Positions 10,715-19,859 of a stretch of 64,000 nt of DNA are shown in pieces; the first letter of the stretch is position 1; every line of letters starts with the position of its first letter. The stretch covers positions 399,330-463,329 of the forward strand of contig NZ_JAJAGO010000006.1 in the NCBI RefSeq assembly GCF_025165795.1. The letters are read 5' to 3'. This DNA is from Streptomyces gossypii. Its GTDB lineage: Bacteria; Actinomycetota; Actinomycetes; Streptomycetales; Streptomycetaceae. Both the position numbers and the translations under genes were made by a program. The notes beneath the pieces are model-generated. The model did no database searches and was not told the DNA's origin. It worked only from the letters and a program-made list of their open reading frames with translations.

Positions 10715-11139
10715 GTCATGCGCTCCCTGGTCTGTCTCGTCCTACTATCCCGCACACTGTAGTGCCGCAGCCTGCGGTGCCGTCGCGCCTGAGGGGCACC
10801 AGCCGCAGGTCCGGCCCACGCCGAGGACCCCGCGGGATCCGGAAGTCCCTGGGCACGGGGCCGACCGCCTCTCCGGGGAGACGCATGGCACAGACGGTTG
10901 GTTGCGGACATCGGCGGGCAGCGGGTGGAGAGCGAGGTGCACGGGACCGGATGGTTCGGGCAGTACCAGGCGGTATCTGTCATATGCGGTCACAGTCGGT
11001 CTGCCACTTTTCCCAGCAGGCACTCTTGCGCACCGAACCGGGAAATCAAGATCATTAGATAGTGCCAGCGCAGCATATTGTCAGTGCCGGGTGCGAGGAT
11101 GCACCCAGTACGGAGCGTTGGTGGGACCGGGAGGGGCCG
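10715..11139. other. divergent promoter region pkaA / FHA-ATPase gene
   Basis: About 425 bp without a supported gene. The segment 11030-11100 is less GC-rich (aaatcaagatcattagatag) and is the likeliest site of the rightward promoter, but I cannot fix -35 and -10 boxes. The right end has the GGGAGGGG ribosome site of the FHA gene. Confidence 0.5.
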
Positions 11140-14100
11140 ATGCAGATCCGTCTGACTGTCCTCGCGTCGCGCAGCGGCCAGGCTGCGGCGCGACCCTGCG
11201 ATGTGCTGGTGACCGCCCCGCCGGGCACAGCCCTGGCAGCGGTGACGGACTCCCTGGTGACGACGGCAGCCGCCGCTGCCGCCACGCACGGCTCCGCAGC
11301 CGATGCCTCGCATGAGGCGGTGTCGGTGTATGCGGGGGCGGAGCGGCTCGATCCGCACCGTCGGTTGCTCGGCGAGCCGCCCCTGATCGACGGCGCGGTG
11401 CTCTCGTTGTACGGCCCGGCCGCGCCCGTCCCCGTCTCGGCCTACGGGTCGGCGAAGGCCCGGCTCCATGTCGTGAGCGGTCCGGATTCCGGCGGTGTCC
11501 ATCTGCTGGGCGGCGGCCGGGTCCAGCTCGGCCGCTCGGCGGAGGCCGATGTGGCACTCGACGACCCCGACGTCTCCCGCCTGCACTGCACGGTGACGGT
11601 GACGGACAGCGGCGCGGTGACGGTGACGGACCTCGGCTCCACGAACGGCACGACGGTCGACGGCTCGGTGATCGGCGGCAGTCCGGCACTGCTCGCCCCG
11701 GGTGCGCGGCTGCGGCTGGGGGAATCGGTGATCCGGGTGGAGGGCTCCGCGCCCGCCGGGCTGCTGCCGGTCGTTCCGACGGCTCCGGACGGCGAGGGCC
11801 ACCTGCGGCTGCCGGGTCCGGCGGTCGGCTCCGCCGGGGGTCTTGTTCCGCAGGCCCTGCACCCTCCCGCAGCCAGACCCCCGGCGGCGAGACCCCCGGG
11901 TGGCAGGCTGACCAGCAGCGCTCCGACCGCAGGAGGTGGCACGGCAGGCGGCGGTGCGGGCGCTCCGGCGAGCGATGCCGTCGGTGAGATGCCGGGCGGT
12001 GGCGGGCGCGGCGGGGCGGGCGGCGCGCAGATCACGGGCGGCGGCGTACCGGGCAGCTCTCGGCGCGACACCGCGGTACGCAGCAGCGACCGGCCGCATC
12101 CCGCACCCGCCTCGCCCTGGCCGGGCGAGGAGGGGCGCACCGGCTCGGGCGCGGGCGAGCCCCAGCCGCCCACCCATGCCTACGCCACGGGCGGGCCGTT
12201 TCCCGGCTCGGAGGAGACCCGCAGTGCGGGGCTGGTCCTGCCGCCGGGCGCGAGACCCCCCGCCGATTCCGGCCCGTCGGACGAGGAGTCGCGGCGGCGC
12301 AGACGCGGGCGCGGGATAGGCGCCTGGGCCCGCCGGTTCACCACGGCCCGCGACGGCCTCGCGGAGCCCGACCCCGACGACGGCTACGACGGCTACGACG
12401 GCTACGACCAGCCGGGCGGGTACGACGGCCGGGGCGGCGACGAGGGGCACGGCGGCGGTTCGCGTGCCGCCTCCGGCACCCCGGCCGGTGTCCCGGCCGA
12501 CGGCGAGTGGGACGCCCGCTGGCCCGATCCGGCCACGGTGCTGCTGACCACCCTCGGCCCCGGCCCCCGGCTGTGGGAGCGGGGCCCCGGGCACCCGGAG
12601 GCGCTGACCGTGCGGCTCGGCAGCACGCACCACAGTGACGCCTCGGGCGAGCTGCCTGTGACGGTGAATCTCCGCGACGCCGACGGTCTGGGCCTGGCCG
12701 GCCCCCGCTCGCGGCTGTCCGGGGTAGCGCGCTCGCTGCTGGCCCAGCTCGCGGCGCTGCACGCACCGAGCGACCTGGAGATCGTGCTGATCTCGGCGGA
12801 CCACGCGCGTGACGTCGCGAGCCGCGTCGAGGAGTGGGCCTGGCTGGGCTGGCTGCCCCATCTGCGCCCCGCGCGCGGCCAGGACTGCCGTCTGCTCGTC
12901 GCCTATGACCGTGAGCAGGCGGCAGCGCGTACGGCGGAGCTGGTCCGGCGGCTGGACAAGGCCGTGCCGCCCCCGCCCCCGGCCGATCACGGTGCCGCCG
13001 GGCACCCCTCTTCCCCAGGCGACGGCGACGCCGCCGGCCACACCGGCGTGGGCTCCGCCGTTGCGGCCGAGCCGCACAACGGCCCGTACACCGTGCTCGT
13101 CGTCGACGGTGATCCGGGCTCGGCCGCCCTGCGCGAATCCGTGGCGCGCCTCACCGGCGACGGCGCCGCCGCCGGTATCCACGTACTCACCCTCGCGGAG
13201 ACTCCGCCCGCGACCCCGGCTTCGCCGCTCGATGCCACTGTCGAGGCGGCCTGTGCCGCCTCGCCGCCCTTCCGCGAGTGCCGCACGCTGGCACTGCTGA
13301 GCGGCTCCGTCGCCACCGCCGTCCAGATCGTGCGGCGTGACGCCCCGGCGCCGCTCGGCGGCTGGGGGCCCGGCACGGCTCTCGCCTCGATAGACGGCGT
13401 GTCGGCCGCCTGGGCCCAGCGGTTCGCCCGCGCTCTCGCCCCGCTGCGGGAGGCGGACGGCCGGGGCCGGGGCGGAGTGCATGGCCACCCGGCCGCCTCC
13501 GTGGCCCTCCCGCAGAGCTGCCGGTTGCTCGATGAGCTGGGTCTCGCCCGTGCCACCCCGGTCGCGGTGCTGGCCCGCTGGACGGGCTCCGCCCGTGGGG
13601 AGGCGCCTCGTACGGACAGCCGCGCTCCGTTCGTGCTGGGTGCGGGCCCGCAGGGGCCGATCGGCGCGGATCTCGCAGCCGACCGGGGGCATGCGCTGAT
13701 CACCGGGCCTCCGGGCTCCGGCCGCACGGAGCTGCTGCGCGCGCTCGCGGCCTCACTGGCCGCCGGTGAGCGGCCCGACCGCCTGGGCCTGGTGCTGATC
13801 GACGGCTCGGGCGAGGCGCGCGACGGCGGTCTGGCGGCCTGTGCCGAGCTGCCGCACGCCGGGTCCCACCTCACGGCGGGCGACCCGGTGCGGATGCGGG
13901 AGTTCGCCCAGTCGCTGAGTCGGGAGCTGAAGCGGCGCGCGGAGCTGATCGGCGAGCGCAGCACCTACGACGAGTACGACGCCTACCGGGGCGAGCCCGG
14001 CGAGGACGGGACGGCGCCGTCGGGTGCGCTGCCCCGGCTCGTCGTCCTGGTGGACGACTTCGACACCCTCGTCGATCCGGCGCTGGGCAATCCGGGCCGC

Positions 14101-14586
14101 CCCGCCGCGGGTTCGGTGGTGCGGGCGCTGGAATCGGTGGCGCGCGAGGGCGTACGGCTCGGGGTGCACCTGGTCACCGCCTCCGCCCGGCCGGAGCGCA
14201 CCGGCCGTACAGCCGTGGATCAGGGCGCGGTCATACGTATCGAGCTGACGGGCCAGGGGGAGGACGAGCCGGTCCCCGGGCGCGGGATCGTCCGGCTCCC
14301 CGGAGGTACGGTGACCGCCTTCCAGGCGGGCCGGGTGACAAGCCGGATTCCGCGTACGGCCACGCTCCGGCCGACGGTGGTCCCGCTCGACTGGGCCCGC
14401 TCCGGTGATCCGCCGACCCGGCGTCCCGTCCGGGAGCTGGGGAACGGCCCGACGGATCTGGCCCTCCTCGCCAGTGCGATGGACCGGGCCGCGAAGTCCC
14501 TCGGGGTGGCGGACTTCCGCACCGCCGAGGGCCTCCAGGCCCCGTCCGCCGAGCCCGCCTCCGACCGCTCCCGCACGGCGGGGTGA
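11140..14586 (+). CDS. FHA-domain, FtsK/EccC-like ATPase
   Basis: A 1148-aa cytoplasmic protein; ATG 11140 sits 3 bases after GGGAGGGG. Residues 1-95 look like a small ubiquitin-like fold. Residues about 106-190 are an FHA domain (GRS at 141, SRLH at 146-149, GSTNG at 166-170), which reads phosphothreonine. About 200-460 is a disordered Gly/Pro linker containing DGYDGYDGYD. The rest has FtsK/SpoIIIE-like ATPase modules. The best-preserved one has GPPGSGRTEL near 856-865 in the Walker A position, with Arg replacing the usual Lys, and LVVLVDDFD near 966 as Walker B. No ESX/WXG100 genes are nearby. It is possibly a DNA or protein translocase controlled by the adjacent kinases. Confidence 0.75.
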   Translation: MQIRLTVLASRSGQAAARPCDVLVTAPPGTALAAVTDSLVTTAAAAAATHGSAADASHEAVSVYAGAERLDPHRRLLGEPPLIDGAVLSLYGPAAPVPVSAYGSAKARLHVVSGPDSGGVHLLGGGRVQLGRSAEADVALDDPDVSRLHCTVTVTDSGAVTVTDLGSTNGTTVDGSVIGGSPALLAPGARLRLGESVIRVEGSAPAGLLPVVPTAPDGEGHLRLPGPAVGSAGGLVPQALHPPAARPPAARPPGGRLTSSAPTAGGGTAGGGAGAPASDAVGEMPGGGGRGGAGGAQITGGGVPGSSRRDTAVRSSDRPHPAPASPWPGEEGRTGSGAGEPQPPTHAYATGGPFPGSEETRSAGLVLPPGARPPADSGPSDEESRRRRRGRGIGAWARRFTTARDGLAEPDPDDGYDGYDGYDQPGGYDGRGGDEGHGGGSRAASGTPAGVPADGEWDARWPDPATVLLTTLGPGPRLWERGPGHPEALTVRLGSTHHSDASGELPVTVNLRDADGLGLAGPRSRLSGVARSLLAQLAALHAPSDLEIVLISADHARDVASRVEEWAWLGWLPHLRPARGQDCRLLVAYDREQAAARTAELVRRLDKAVPPPPPADHGAAGHPSSPGDGDAAGHTGVGSAVAAEPHNGPYTVLVVDGDPGSAALRESVARLTGDGAAAGIHVLTLAETPPATPASPLDATVEAACAASPPFRECRTLALLSGSVATAVQIVRRDAPAPLGGWGPGTALASIDGVSAAWAQRFARALAPLREADGRGRGGVHGHPAASVALPQSCRLLDELGLARATPVAVLARWTGSARGEAPRTDSRAPFVLGAGPQGPIGADLAADRGHALITGPPGSGRTELLRALAASLAAGERPDRLGLVLIDGSGEARDGGLAACAELPHAGSHLTAGDPVRMREFAQSLSRELKRRAELIGERSTYDEYDAYRGEPGEDGTAPSGALPRLVVLVDDFDTLVDPALGNPGRPAAGSVVRALESVAREGVRLGVHLVTASARPERTGRTAVDQGAVIRIELTGQGEDEPVPGRGIVRLPGGTVTAFQAGRVTSRIPRTATLRPTVVPLDWARSGDPPTRRPVRELGNGPTDLALLASAMDRAAKSLGVADFRTAEGLQAPSAEPASDRSRTAG

Positions 14587-14636
14587 CCGGCCCGGCCACT
14601 CCGCGACTCACCGCCGCACCACCGCGCACCGCCACG

Positions 14637-14678
14637 CCCGTTCCCGTGCCCGTTCCCGTTCCCGTTCCTGTGCCCACC
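14637..14678. repeat. hexanucleotide tandem repeat (cccgtt/cccgtg)
   Basis: About six and a half copies of a 6-bp unit fill most of the 100-bp gap between the convergent ends of the FHA-ATPase gene and the ABC permease gene. It is non-coding for both genes. Confidence 0.8.
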
Positions 14679-14688
14679 CGGCAGGCTC

Positions 14689-17037
14689 TCAGAGGGTTTC
14701 GCTCAGCGAGTCCGCGATGCGCCGCCTCGACACCCGCGCGGCGGGGAGCAGCGCGGACGCCACCGCGCCCAGCACGGCCGCCGCCCCCAGCCCCGTCAGC
14801 ATCCAGACCGACGGAAGCTGTGCGATGCCCGCCCCGATCCCGCTGAGTCTGCCCTGGGTGTCGATGAGCCAGCGGCTCAGCAGCACCCCGCCGCCGATGC
14901 CCACCACGGCCGCCGCCAGCGCGATATAGCCCGTGGAGACGACGACGACCCCGCTGATGCGGCGTGGTGTCAGTCCGATCGCGCGGAGCGCCAGCAGGTC
15001 CCGCCCCCGGTCCCGTACGCAGGCGCCGATCGTGGTCAGCAGTTCGGTGAAGCCGATGAGGGCGAGGACCACGACGAGTCCGGCGATTCCCCAGCGTGCG
15101 GGCGACAGCCCGTCGGCCGGGTTGGCGACTTCCCAGATCTCCAGGCCGCCGTCCACCCGTTCGCCCAGCTCCGCGCTGACGGCCCTCGGGTCGCTGCCGG
15201 GCCGGAGTTCGAGCAGTGAGAAGTCGGGCCGCATGGCGGAGGTGCGGTCCCGGAGGGTGTCCAGCGAGGTCGAGATGACTCTGCCGCCGTCCGCGGGCTC
15301 CAGGCTGCGGCCCACGATATGCAGGATCTGGGGACGGCCGCCGACCGTCATCCGTACCCAGTCGCCGACTTCGGCCCGCAGCAGTTCCAGCAGCCCCTGC
15401 CCCGCGACCGCCTCGTCCGGGCCGTCGGGATGCCGCCCCTCCTCGACGGTGAAGGGGTACGGGTGCGCGTCGGTGCCCAGACCGCGCAGGGTGATCGTGC
15501 CCGTCTGGCCGGGTATGAGGGCGTCGACCTCCGCGCCCGGGTGGACGCCGGTGACGTCCGGGTGGCCGGCCAGCAGGCGCCGGGTCTGCTGCTCGGTGAG
15601 GTTCCCGTTGTGTCCGGAGCGGGCGGTGAGGGCGGTGGGCAGGCCCACTTGTTCCGGGTGTTCCTGGAAGCGCTCCATGGTGGACCAGACGCTGAGCGCC
15701 ACGGTGATCAGCAGCAGCGGCACCGCCAGCCGCAGCACCGCCGAGGCCGCCTGGGGGCGGCGCGGGAAAGCGCTGCGCCAGCCGAGGACGAGGGTGGAGG
15801 AGACGGAGAGCCCGAGCCCCAGCGGCAGCCCCAGCGCGCTGCGGGTGATTCTGGAGAGCGGGCCGACGGTCGTTCCCGTGCCCGCCGTGCGCGCGGAGGG
15901 CACCGGTGAGATCCGTCCGGCCCGCCAGGCGGCGAGGCCCGTGGCGATGACGATCAGCAGTACGGCGGACGCGGGCAGGCCGAGGACCAGCGTGAGGTGC
16001 CCGGGCAACTCCTGCCATACGGCCGCCGCCTCGCCGACCCGGCCGGGTATCCGCGAGCCGAAGGCCAGGATGGTGCCGGTGCCGAGTGCGACGGCGAGCA
16101 GCGCCATGGCCAGGTGCTGGATGAGGAAGACACCTGTCACTTGCCCGGGGGTGAAGCCGATCGCCTTGAGTACGGATATGTCCCGCAGCTGACCGCGTAT
16201 CCGGGTGCTGATGGCCCCGGAGGCGACAAGGGCGCCTGCCAGTAGCGCGCCGAGGCCGAAGACTCCGAAGACGAGGCCGAGCAGCCGGTAGCCCTCCTCG
16301 GCGTCCGCGCGCGCCTCCTGCCATTTGGTGACACCGGCCACCTGGTCGGCGCCGAGTTCGGTGACCGCGCGCTGGACGATGAAGTCGGTGTCCCGCGGGT
16401 CGTGCAGCCGCAGTCCGAGCGTCTGCCCGGCGTCGCCGTCCGCGGTGTTGGCCGTGCCGGCCAGGGTGCTCGGCAGCACCCAGCCGACGCCGGGCTGTTC
16501 ACCGGGCCGGTAGTGGGGCTCGGCGGTCTCCGCGACGCCGATCACCTTCAGCGTGCGGGTGCCGCCGATGCCCGGGACGGTCAGCGTGTCGCCGGTCTCG
16601 GCCCAGAGCGCCTGGGCGAAGGAGTTCTCCAGCACGATGCCGCTGGGCTTCTCGGGGTCGAGCCACTGCCCGGAGACGAGCGCGGGTGTGCCCACCTCGG
16701 GCGGTTCGAAGGCGGCGGCCCGCATCTCGACCGCCGCGCGTACGCCCCCGGAGGTGGCGGTCGTACGGGCGGTCGGGAAGGGGCCGGAGACGTCGGCGAC
16801 GCCGTCGAGGCGGGTCAGCGCCGCCACGTCGGCGTCGGCGCCGGTGCTGAGCCAGACATGGGCGCCCCGGGTCTGGCTGAAGATGCGTTCCCAGGGGTTG
16901 GTGGCATAGCTGAAGAGCGCGGCGGCGAGCAGCAGCGAGGCGACGATCCCCGCGGTGGCGAGGACGCTGACGATGGTCTGCCCCCGGTGCGCCCGCAGGT
17001 CGGCGTTCGCCCAGCGCAGGGTGGCACGCACCGTCAT
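14689..17037 (-). CDS. ABC transporter permease, two FtsX/MacB-type domains
   Basis: A 782-aa membrane protein. An N-terminal helix (about 24-45) is followed by a large extracytoplasmic domain (about 50-260), then three helices of a first FtsX domain (about 265-385), a second extracytoplasmic domain, and a second FtsX-type helix set (about 650-770). This is the MacB/LolE-like exporter layout found in antimicrobial-peptide or lipoprotein transporters of Gram-positives. It overlaps the ATPase gene by 4 bp. With the PadR-family gene in front, it forms a self-regulated export system. Substrate unknown. Confidence 0.85.
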   Translation of the reverse strand: MTVRATLRWANADLRAHRGQTIVSVLATAGIVASLLLAAALFSYATNPWERIFSQTRGAHVWLSTGADADVAALTRLDGVADVSGPFPTARTTATSGGVRAAVEMRAAAFEPPEVGTPALVSGQWLDPEKPSGIVLENSFAQALWAETGDTLTVPGIGGTRTLKVIGVAETAEPHYRPGEQPGVGWVLPSTLAGTANTADGDAGQTLGLRLHDPRDTDFIVQRAVTELGADQVAGVTKWQEARADAEEGYRLLGLVFGVFGLGALLAGALVASGAISTRIRGQLRDISVLKAIGFTPGQVTGVFLIQHLAMALLAVALGTGTILAFGSRIPGRVGEAAAVWQELPGHLTLVLGLPASAVLLIVIATGLAAWRAGRISPVPSARTAGTGTTVGPLSRITRSALGLPLGLGLSVSSTLVLGWRSAFPRRPQAASAVLRLAVPLLLITVALSVWSTMERFQEHPEQVGLPTALTARSGHNGNLTEQQTRRLLAGHPDVTGVHPGAEVDALIPGQTGTITLRGLGTDAHPYPFTVEEGRHPDGPDEAVAGQGLLELLRAEVGDWVRMTVGGRPQILHIVGRSLEPADGGRVISTSLDTLRDRTSAMRPDFSLLELRPGSDPRAVSAELGERVDGGLEIWEVANPADGLSPARWGIAGLVVVLALIGFTELLTTIGACVRDRGRDLLALRAIGLTPRRISGVVVVSTGYIALAAAVVGIGGGVLLSRWLIDTQGRLSGIGAGIAQLPSVWMLTGLGAAAVLGAVASALLPAARVSRRRIADSLSETL

Positions 17038-17789
17038 GGGTCGATTTCCAGCACGCCGGAGACGCCTCGGGCGGTGGGTTTGCGGGCGGGGCCCAGGTCC
17101 GCGTCGTCCACGATCCGGCCGTCGAAGAAGCTGATCACCCGGTCCGCGGCGCTGGCCATCCGGGCGTCGTGGGTGACCATCAGGATCGTCTGGCCCTGCT
17201 GGTGGAAGGTGCTCAGCAGCCGGCGGACCTCACGCGTGCCTTTGCTGTCGAGGCTGCCCGCGGGCTCGTCGGCGAGCAGCAGGCCGGGGTGGTTGACCAG
17301 TGCGCGGGCCAGCGCGACGCGCTGCTGTTCGCCGCCGGACAGCTCGCCGGGCATCGCGCGTTCCTTGCCCGTCATCGCCAGGTCGGCGAGGAGTTCCTCG
17401 CGGGCGGCACGCGCCTTGCGGGGGGAGGATCCGGCGAGCAGCGCGGGCAGTTCGATGTTGTCGGCGACGGTGAGGTTGGAGACGAGGTTGAAGAACTGGA
17501 AGACGATGCCGATGCCGCTGCGCCGCAGTACCGCCCAGCGGGCCTCGGAGAGGCCGTCCATGCGGCGGCCGTCGATCCAGAGGCTTCCGCTGTCGGGCTG
17601 CTGGAGTCCGCCGAGCAGGTGGAGCAGGGTGGACTTGCCCGCGCCGGAGGGGCCGGTGATGGCGACGAACTCGCCGCGTTCGACGGTCAGGTCGACTCCG
17701 CGGACCGCCCGTACGGGGGTGGCTTCGCCGTGATGGGTCTTGGTGAGGCCTTCGGCCCGCAGGGCGGCGACGGCGTCGTCGGCGGTCAT
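17034..17789 (-). CDS. ABC transporter ATP-binding protein (MacB/LolD type)
   Basis: A 251-aa ATPase that powers the overlapping permease. The start ATG 17789 overlaps the stop of the padR gene (ATGA) and has AGGAGGAG upstream. Motifs: Walker A GPSGAGKST, signature LSGGEQQRV, Walker B LLLADEPAGSLD, switch His in VTHD. The LolD-like class pairs with FtsX-fold permeases, in agreement with its neighbour. Translational coupling on both sides shows padR-ATPase-permease are one operon. Confidence 0.9.
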   Translation of the reverse strand: MTADDAVAALRAEGLTKTHHGEATPVRAVRGVDLTVERGEFVAITGPSGAGKSTLLHLLGGLQQPDSGSLWIDGRRMDGLSEARWAVLRRSGIGIVFQFFNLVSNLTVADNIELPALLAGSSPRKARAAREELLADLAMTGKERAMPGELSGGEQQRVALARALVNHPGLLLADEPAGSLDSKGTREVRRLLSTFHQQGQTILMVTHDARMASAADRVISFFDGRIVDDADLGPARKPTARGVSGVLEIDP

Positions 17790-18292
17790 TCCAGCTCCTC
17801 CTGGCATCGTTCGAGCCAGTCGAGGTCCGCCTGCAGGTGCAGCATCGCGCCCTCGATCAGCAGCTGGGCGATCCGGTTGTCCGCGTCCTCGGCCGTGCCC
17901 AGTCTGGACAGGTCGCGCATGGTGTTGAGGTACTGACGCCGCTGCTTGTTGATCAGGGCGATCCGGTCGGCCATGCCGGAGGGCGCGGCGAGTGCGAGCT
18001 TCATGAAGAACTCGTCCCGGACGCGTGGTTCGTCCGTCGTCCCCTCGAACCAGGCGAGCACGGCTTCCTGCCCGGCTTCGGTGAGCTGGTAGATGCGCTT
18101 GTTGGGGCGGCTCGTCTGTTCGACGTCCTCCCCGGCGATCAGCCCGGCCTTCTCCAGGCGCCCGAGGGTGACATAGATCTGGCCGACGTTGGGCTGAGGG
18201 TACGCGGAGCCCAGGAGCTTCTCAAGGTCCTGTTTCAGCTCGTAGCCATGGGCCGGGCCCCGCGCGAGGAGAGCCAGCAGCGGCAGACGCAA
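17786..18292 (-). CDS. PadR family transcriptional regulator
   Basis: A 168-aa DNA-binding repressor. The start is taken as TTG 18292 because GGAGGAGGAG lies about 8 bases upstream and LRLPLLALLARGPAHGYEL then matches the PadR N-terminus; the upstream frame is Arg-rich nonsense. The winged helix spans about 1-75 (VYVTLGRLEKAGLI-type recognition region; YQLTEAGQEAV wing). The C-terminal helices (about 90-168) are the PadR dimerisation arm. PadR proteins typically repress an adjacent exporter and release on ligand binding, so autoregulation of this operon is likely. Confidence 0.88.
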   Translation of the reverse strand: MRLPLLALLARGPAHGYELKQDLEKLLGSAYPQPNVGQIYVTLGRLEKAGLIAGEDVEQTSRPNKRIYQLTEAGQEAVLAWFEGTTDEPRVRDEFFMKLALAAPSGMADRIALINKQRRQYLNTMRDLSRLGTAEDADNRIAQLLIEGAMLHLQADLDWLERCQEELE

Positions 18293-18596
18293 GCGTGCTC
18301 TCCTCCTCCGGTCTCGTGAGCGCCTTCGAGCGCTGGTGGTGCGCGGGCGATTCCCTGGTGCGGGGTGGTCCGCGGACGCTTCCGCACCCCTCTTACGACC
18401 TGGTGCCCGACAGTCAGCGGGCTCCCGGTGGCCTGCGGCTCCGCCTTGGATCGGAAGCCGCAGGCCACCGCTCACTGATCCACTCGCTACCGCGCACCAG
18501 GTCGCAAGCTCTAGTATCGCCCATGCCTAACGGGTATATATGAGCCCCAGATGTCGGGGCAAGGAGCAACGGTGGCGGACGTACGAGGGGGTGCGG
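18293..18596. promoter_or_regulatory. divergent promoter region of padR operon and solute-binding gene
   Basis: About 304 bp, no gene. It holds the large nested palindrome at 18392-18508 and, at 18510-18545, an AT-richer run (ctagtatcg...gggtatatatg) that may be part of the rightward promoter. PadR would be expected to bind somewhere here. Confidence 0.5.
18392..18508. repeat. 117-bp nested inverted-repeat element
   Basis: Outer arms 18392-18406 and 18494-18508 (15 bp, one mismatch, core cgacctggtgc / gcaccaggtcg). Middle arms 18411-18420 and 18468-18477 (10 bp, one mismatch). Inner arms 18427-18440 and 18456-18469 (14 bp, perfect). Together they can fold as one long imperfect hairpin. It could be a terminator, an mRNA leader structure or a MITE-like insertion. 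Confidence 0.75.
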
Positions 18597-19859
18597 ATGC
18601 GGTGGATGCGGGCCGCGGGCAGAGGACTTCTGGTCGCCGCCGTGATCGCCTCCGGTTACGCCGGGATCGGCCCGCAGCGCGACACCCCGCCCGGCCGGGG
18701 GCCGATGACGCTCGCGACGTCGGATGATCTGACCCGCTATCTGGCGCCGCTGCTGGCCGACTGGAACAGCGCGCACCCGGGCGAGGAGGTCACGGTCGTC
18801 GAGCTGCCGGAGTCGGCCGACGAGACCCGCTCGCAGATGATCACCGACCTGCGCGCGGACGATCCGCGCTACGACATCCTCAACATCGATGTCGCCTGGA
18901 CCTCCGAGTTCGCCGCGGCGGGCTGGATATCCCCGCTCGACCGCGACCGCTTCGCGCTGGACACCTTCCTGCCCCCGGTGGTGGAGACCGCCACCTTCGA
19001 CGGCCGGCTGTACGCCGTCCCCTATGTCACCAACGCCGGTCTGCTGTACTACCGCAAGGACATCCTGGAGCGGGAGGGCGAAAGCCCGCCGCGTACCTGG
19101 GCCGAGCTGGCCCGCCAGGCCCGTACGATCGCGCCGCGGCACGGACTCGACGGCTACGCGGGCCAGTTCCTGCCGTACGAGGGGCTCACCGCCAATCTCA
19201 CCGAGGCGGTGCTGTCGGCGGGGGGATCGCTGCTGGCGGACGAGGGTGCGCGCGTCACCGTGGGCGCGGGGGTGCGCGAGGCGCTCGAACTGCTCGCCGA
19301 CGGGGTGCGGGAGGGCTGGATCCCCCGCGAGGCACTGCGTTACAAGGAAGAGGAGTCGCGCAAGGCCTTCCAGAGCGGGGAGCTGCTCTTTCTCCGCAAC
19401 TGGCCCTACGTGTACTCCCTGGCCGGGCAGGGGGGATCGGCGGTCGCCGGGAAGTTCGGCGCCGTGCGGCTGCCGGGGCCGCGCGGGCCCGGCACCAGCG
19501 TGCTGGGCGGCTCCAACCTCGCGGTGCACAGCCGCTCGCGGAACGGCAAGTCCGCCGCCGACCTGATCGCGTATCTGACCAGCGCCCCGGCCCAGCGCCG
19601 GGTACTCACCGAGGGCGCGCTGCCGCCGGTGCGCGCCGACCTCTACAGCGACCCGGCCCTCGTACGGGACCATCCGTATCTGCCGACCCTCCGCCAGAGC
19701 ATCCTCACCGCCGAGCCGCGTGCCAAGAGCCCGCGTTACGACCAGGTGACGCTCGCCGTCCAGGCGGTGACACACGATGTGCTGACGCTGCGCCAGACGC
19801 CGGAGGAAGCCGTGGCCCGGCTCACCCGCGAGCTGACGGCCATCGCCCGCAGAGACTGA
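18597..19859 (+). CDS. extracellular solute-binding protein (sugar ABC type)
   Basis: A 420-aa family 1 solute-binding protein. ATG 18597 follows GAGGGGG; the upstream ATG at 18540 has no ribosome site. Residues 1-28 are a basic plus hydrophobic leader, but the expected lipobox cysteine is missing (ASGYAG where LxGC would stand). The two-lobe SBP pattern is clear: VTVVELPESADETRSQM, YDILNIDVAWTSEFAAAGW, VPYVTNAGLLYYRKDIL, FLRNWPYVYSLA, and VLGGSNLAVH. No permease gene is adjacent, so it must work with a transporter encoded elsewhere or with the downstream alpha-glucoside permeases. The ligand is probably a sugar. Confidence 0.85.
   Translation: MRWMRAAGRGLLVAAVIASGYAGIGPQRDTPPGRGPMTLATSDDLTRYLAPLLADWNSAHPGEEVTVVELPESADETRSQMITDLRADDPRYDILNIDVAWTSEFAAAGWISPLDRDRFALDTFLPPVVETATFDGRLYAVPYVTNAGLLYYRKDILEREGESPPRTWAELARQARTIAPRHGLDGYAGQFLPYEGLTANLTEAVLSAGGSLLADEGARVTVGAGVREALELLADGVREGWIPREALRYKEEESRKAFQSGELLFLRNWPYVYSLAGQGGSAVAGKFGAVRLPGPRGPGTSVLGGSNLAVHSRSRNGKSAADLIAYLTSAPAQRRVLTEGALPPVRADLYSDPALVRDHPYLPTLRQSILTAEPRAKSPRYDQVTLAVQAVTHDVLTLRQTPEEAVARLTRELTAIARRD

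Noticed and set aside
10990..13692. A 900-codon minus-strand frame across the FHA-ATPase gene
   Set aside because: Arg/Gly/Ala-rich shadow; the plus strand holds clear FHA and ATPase motifs.
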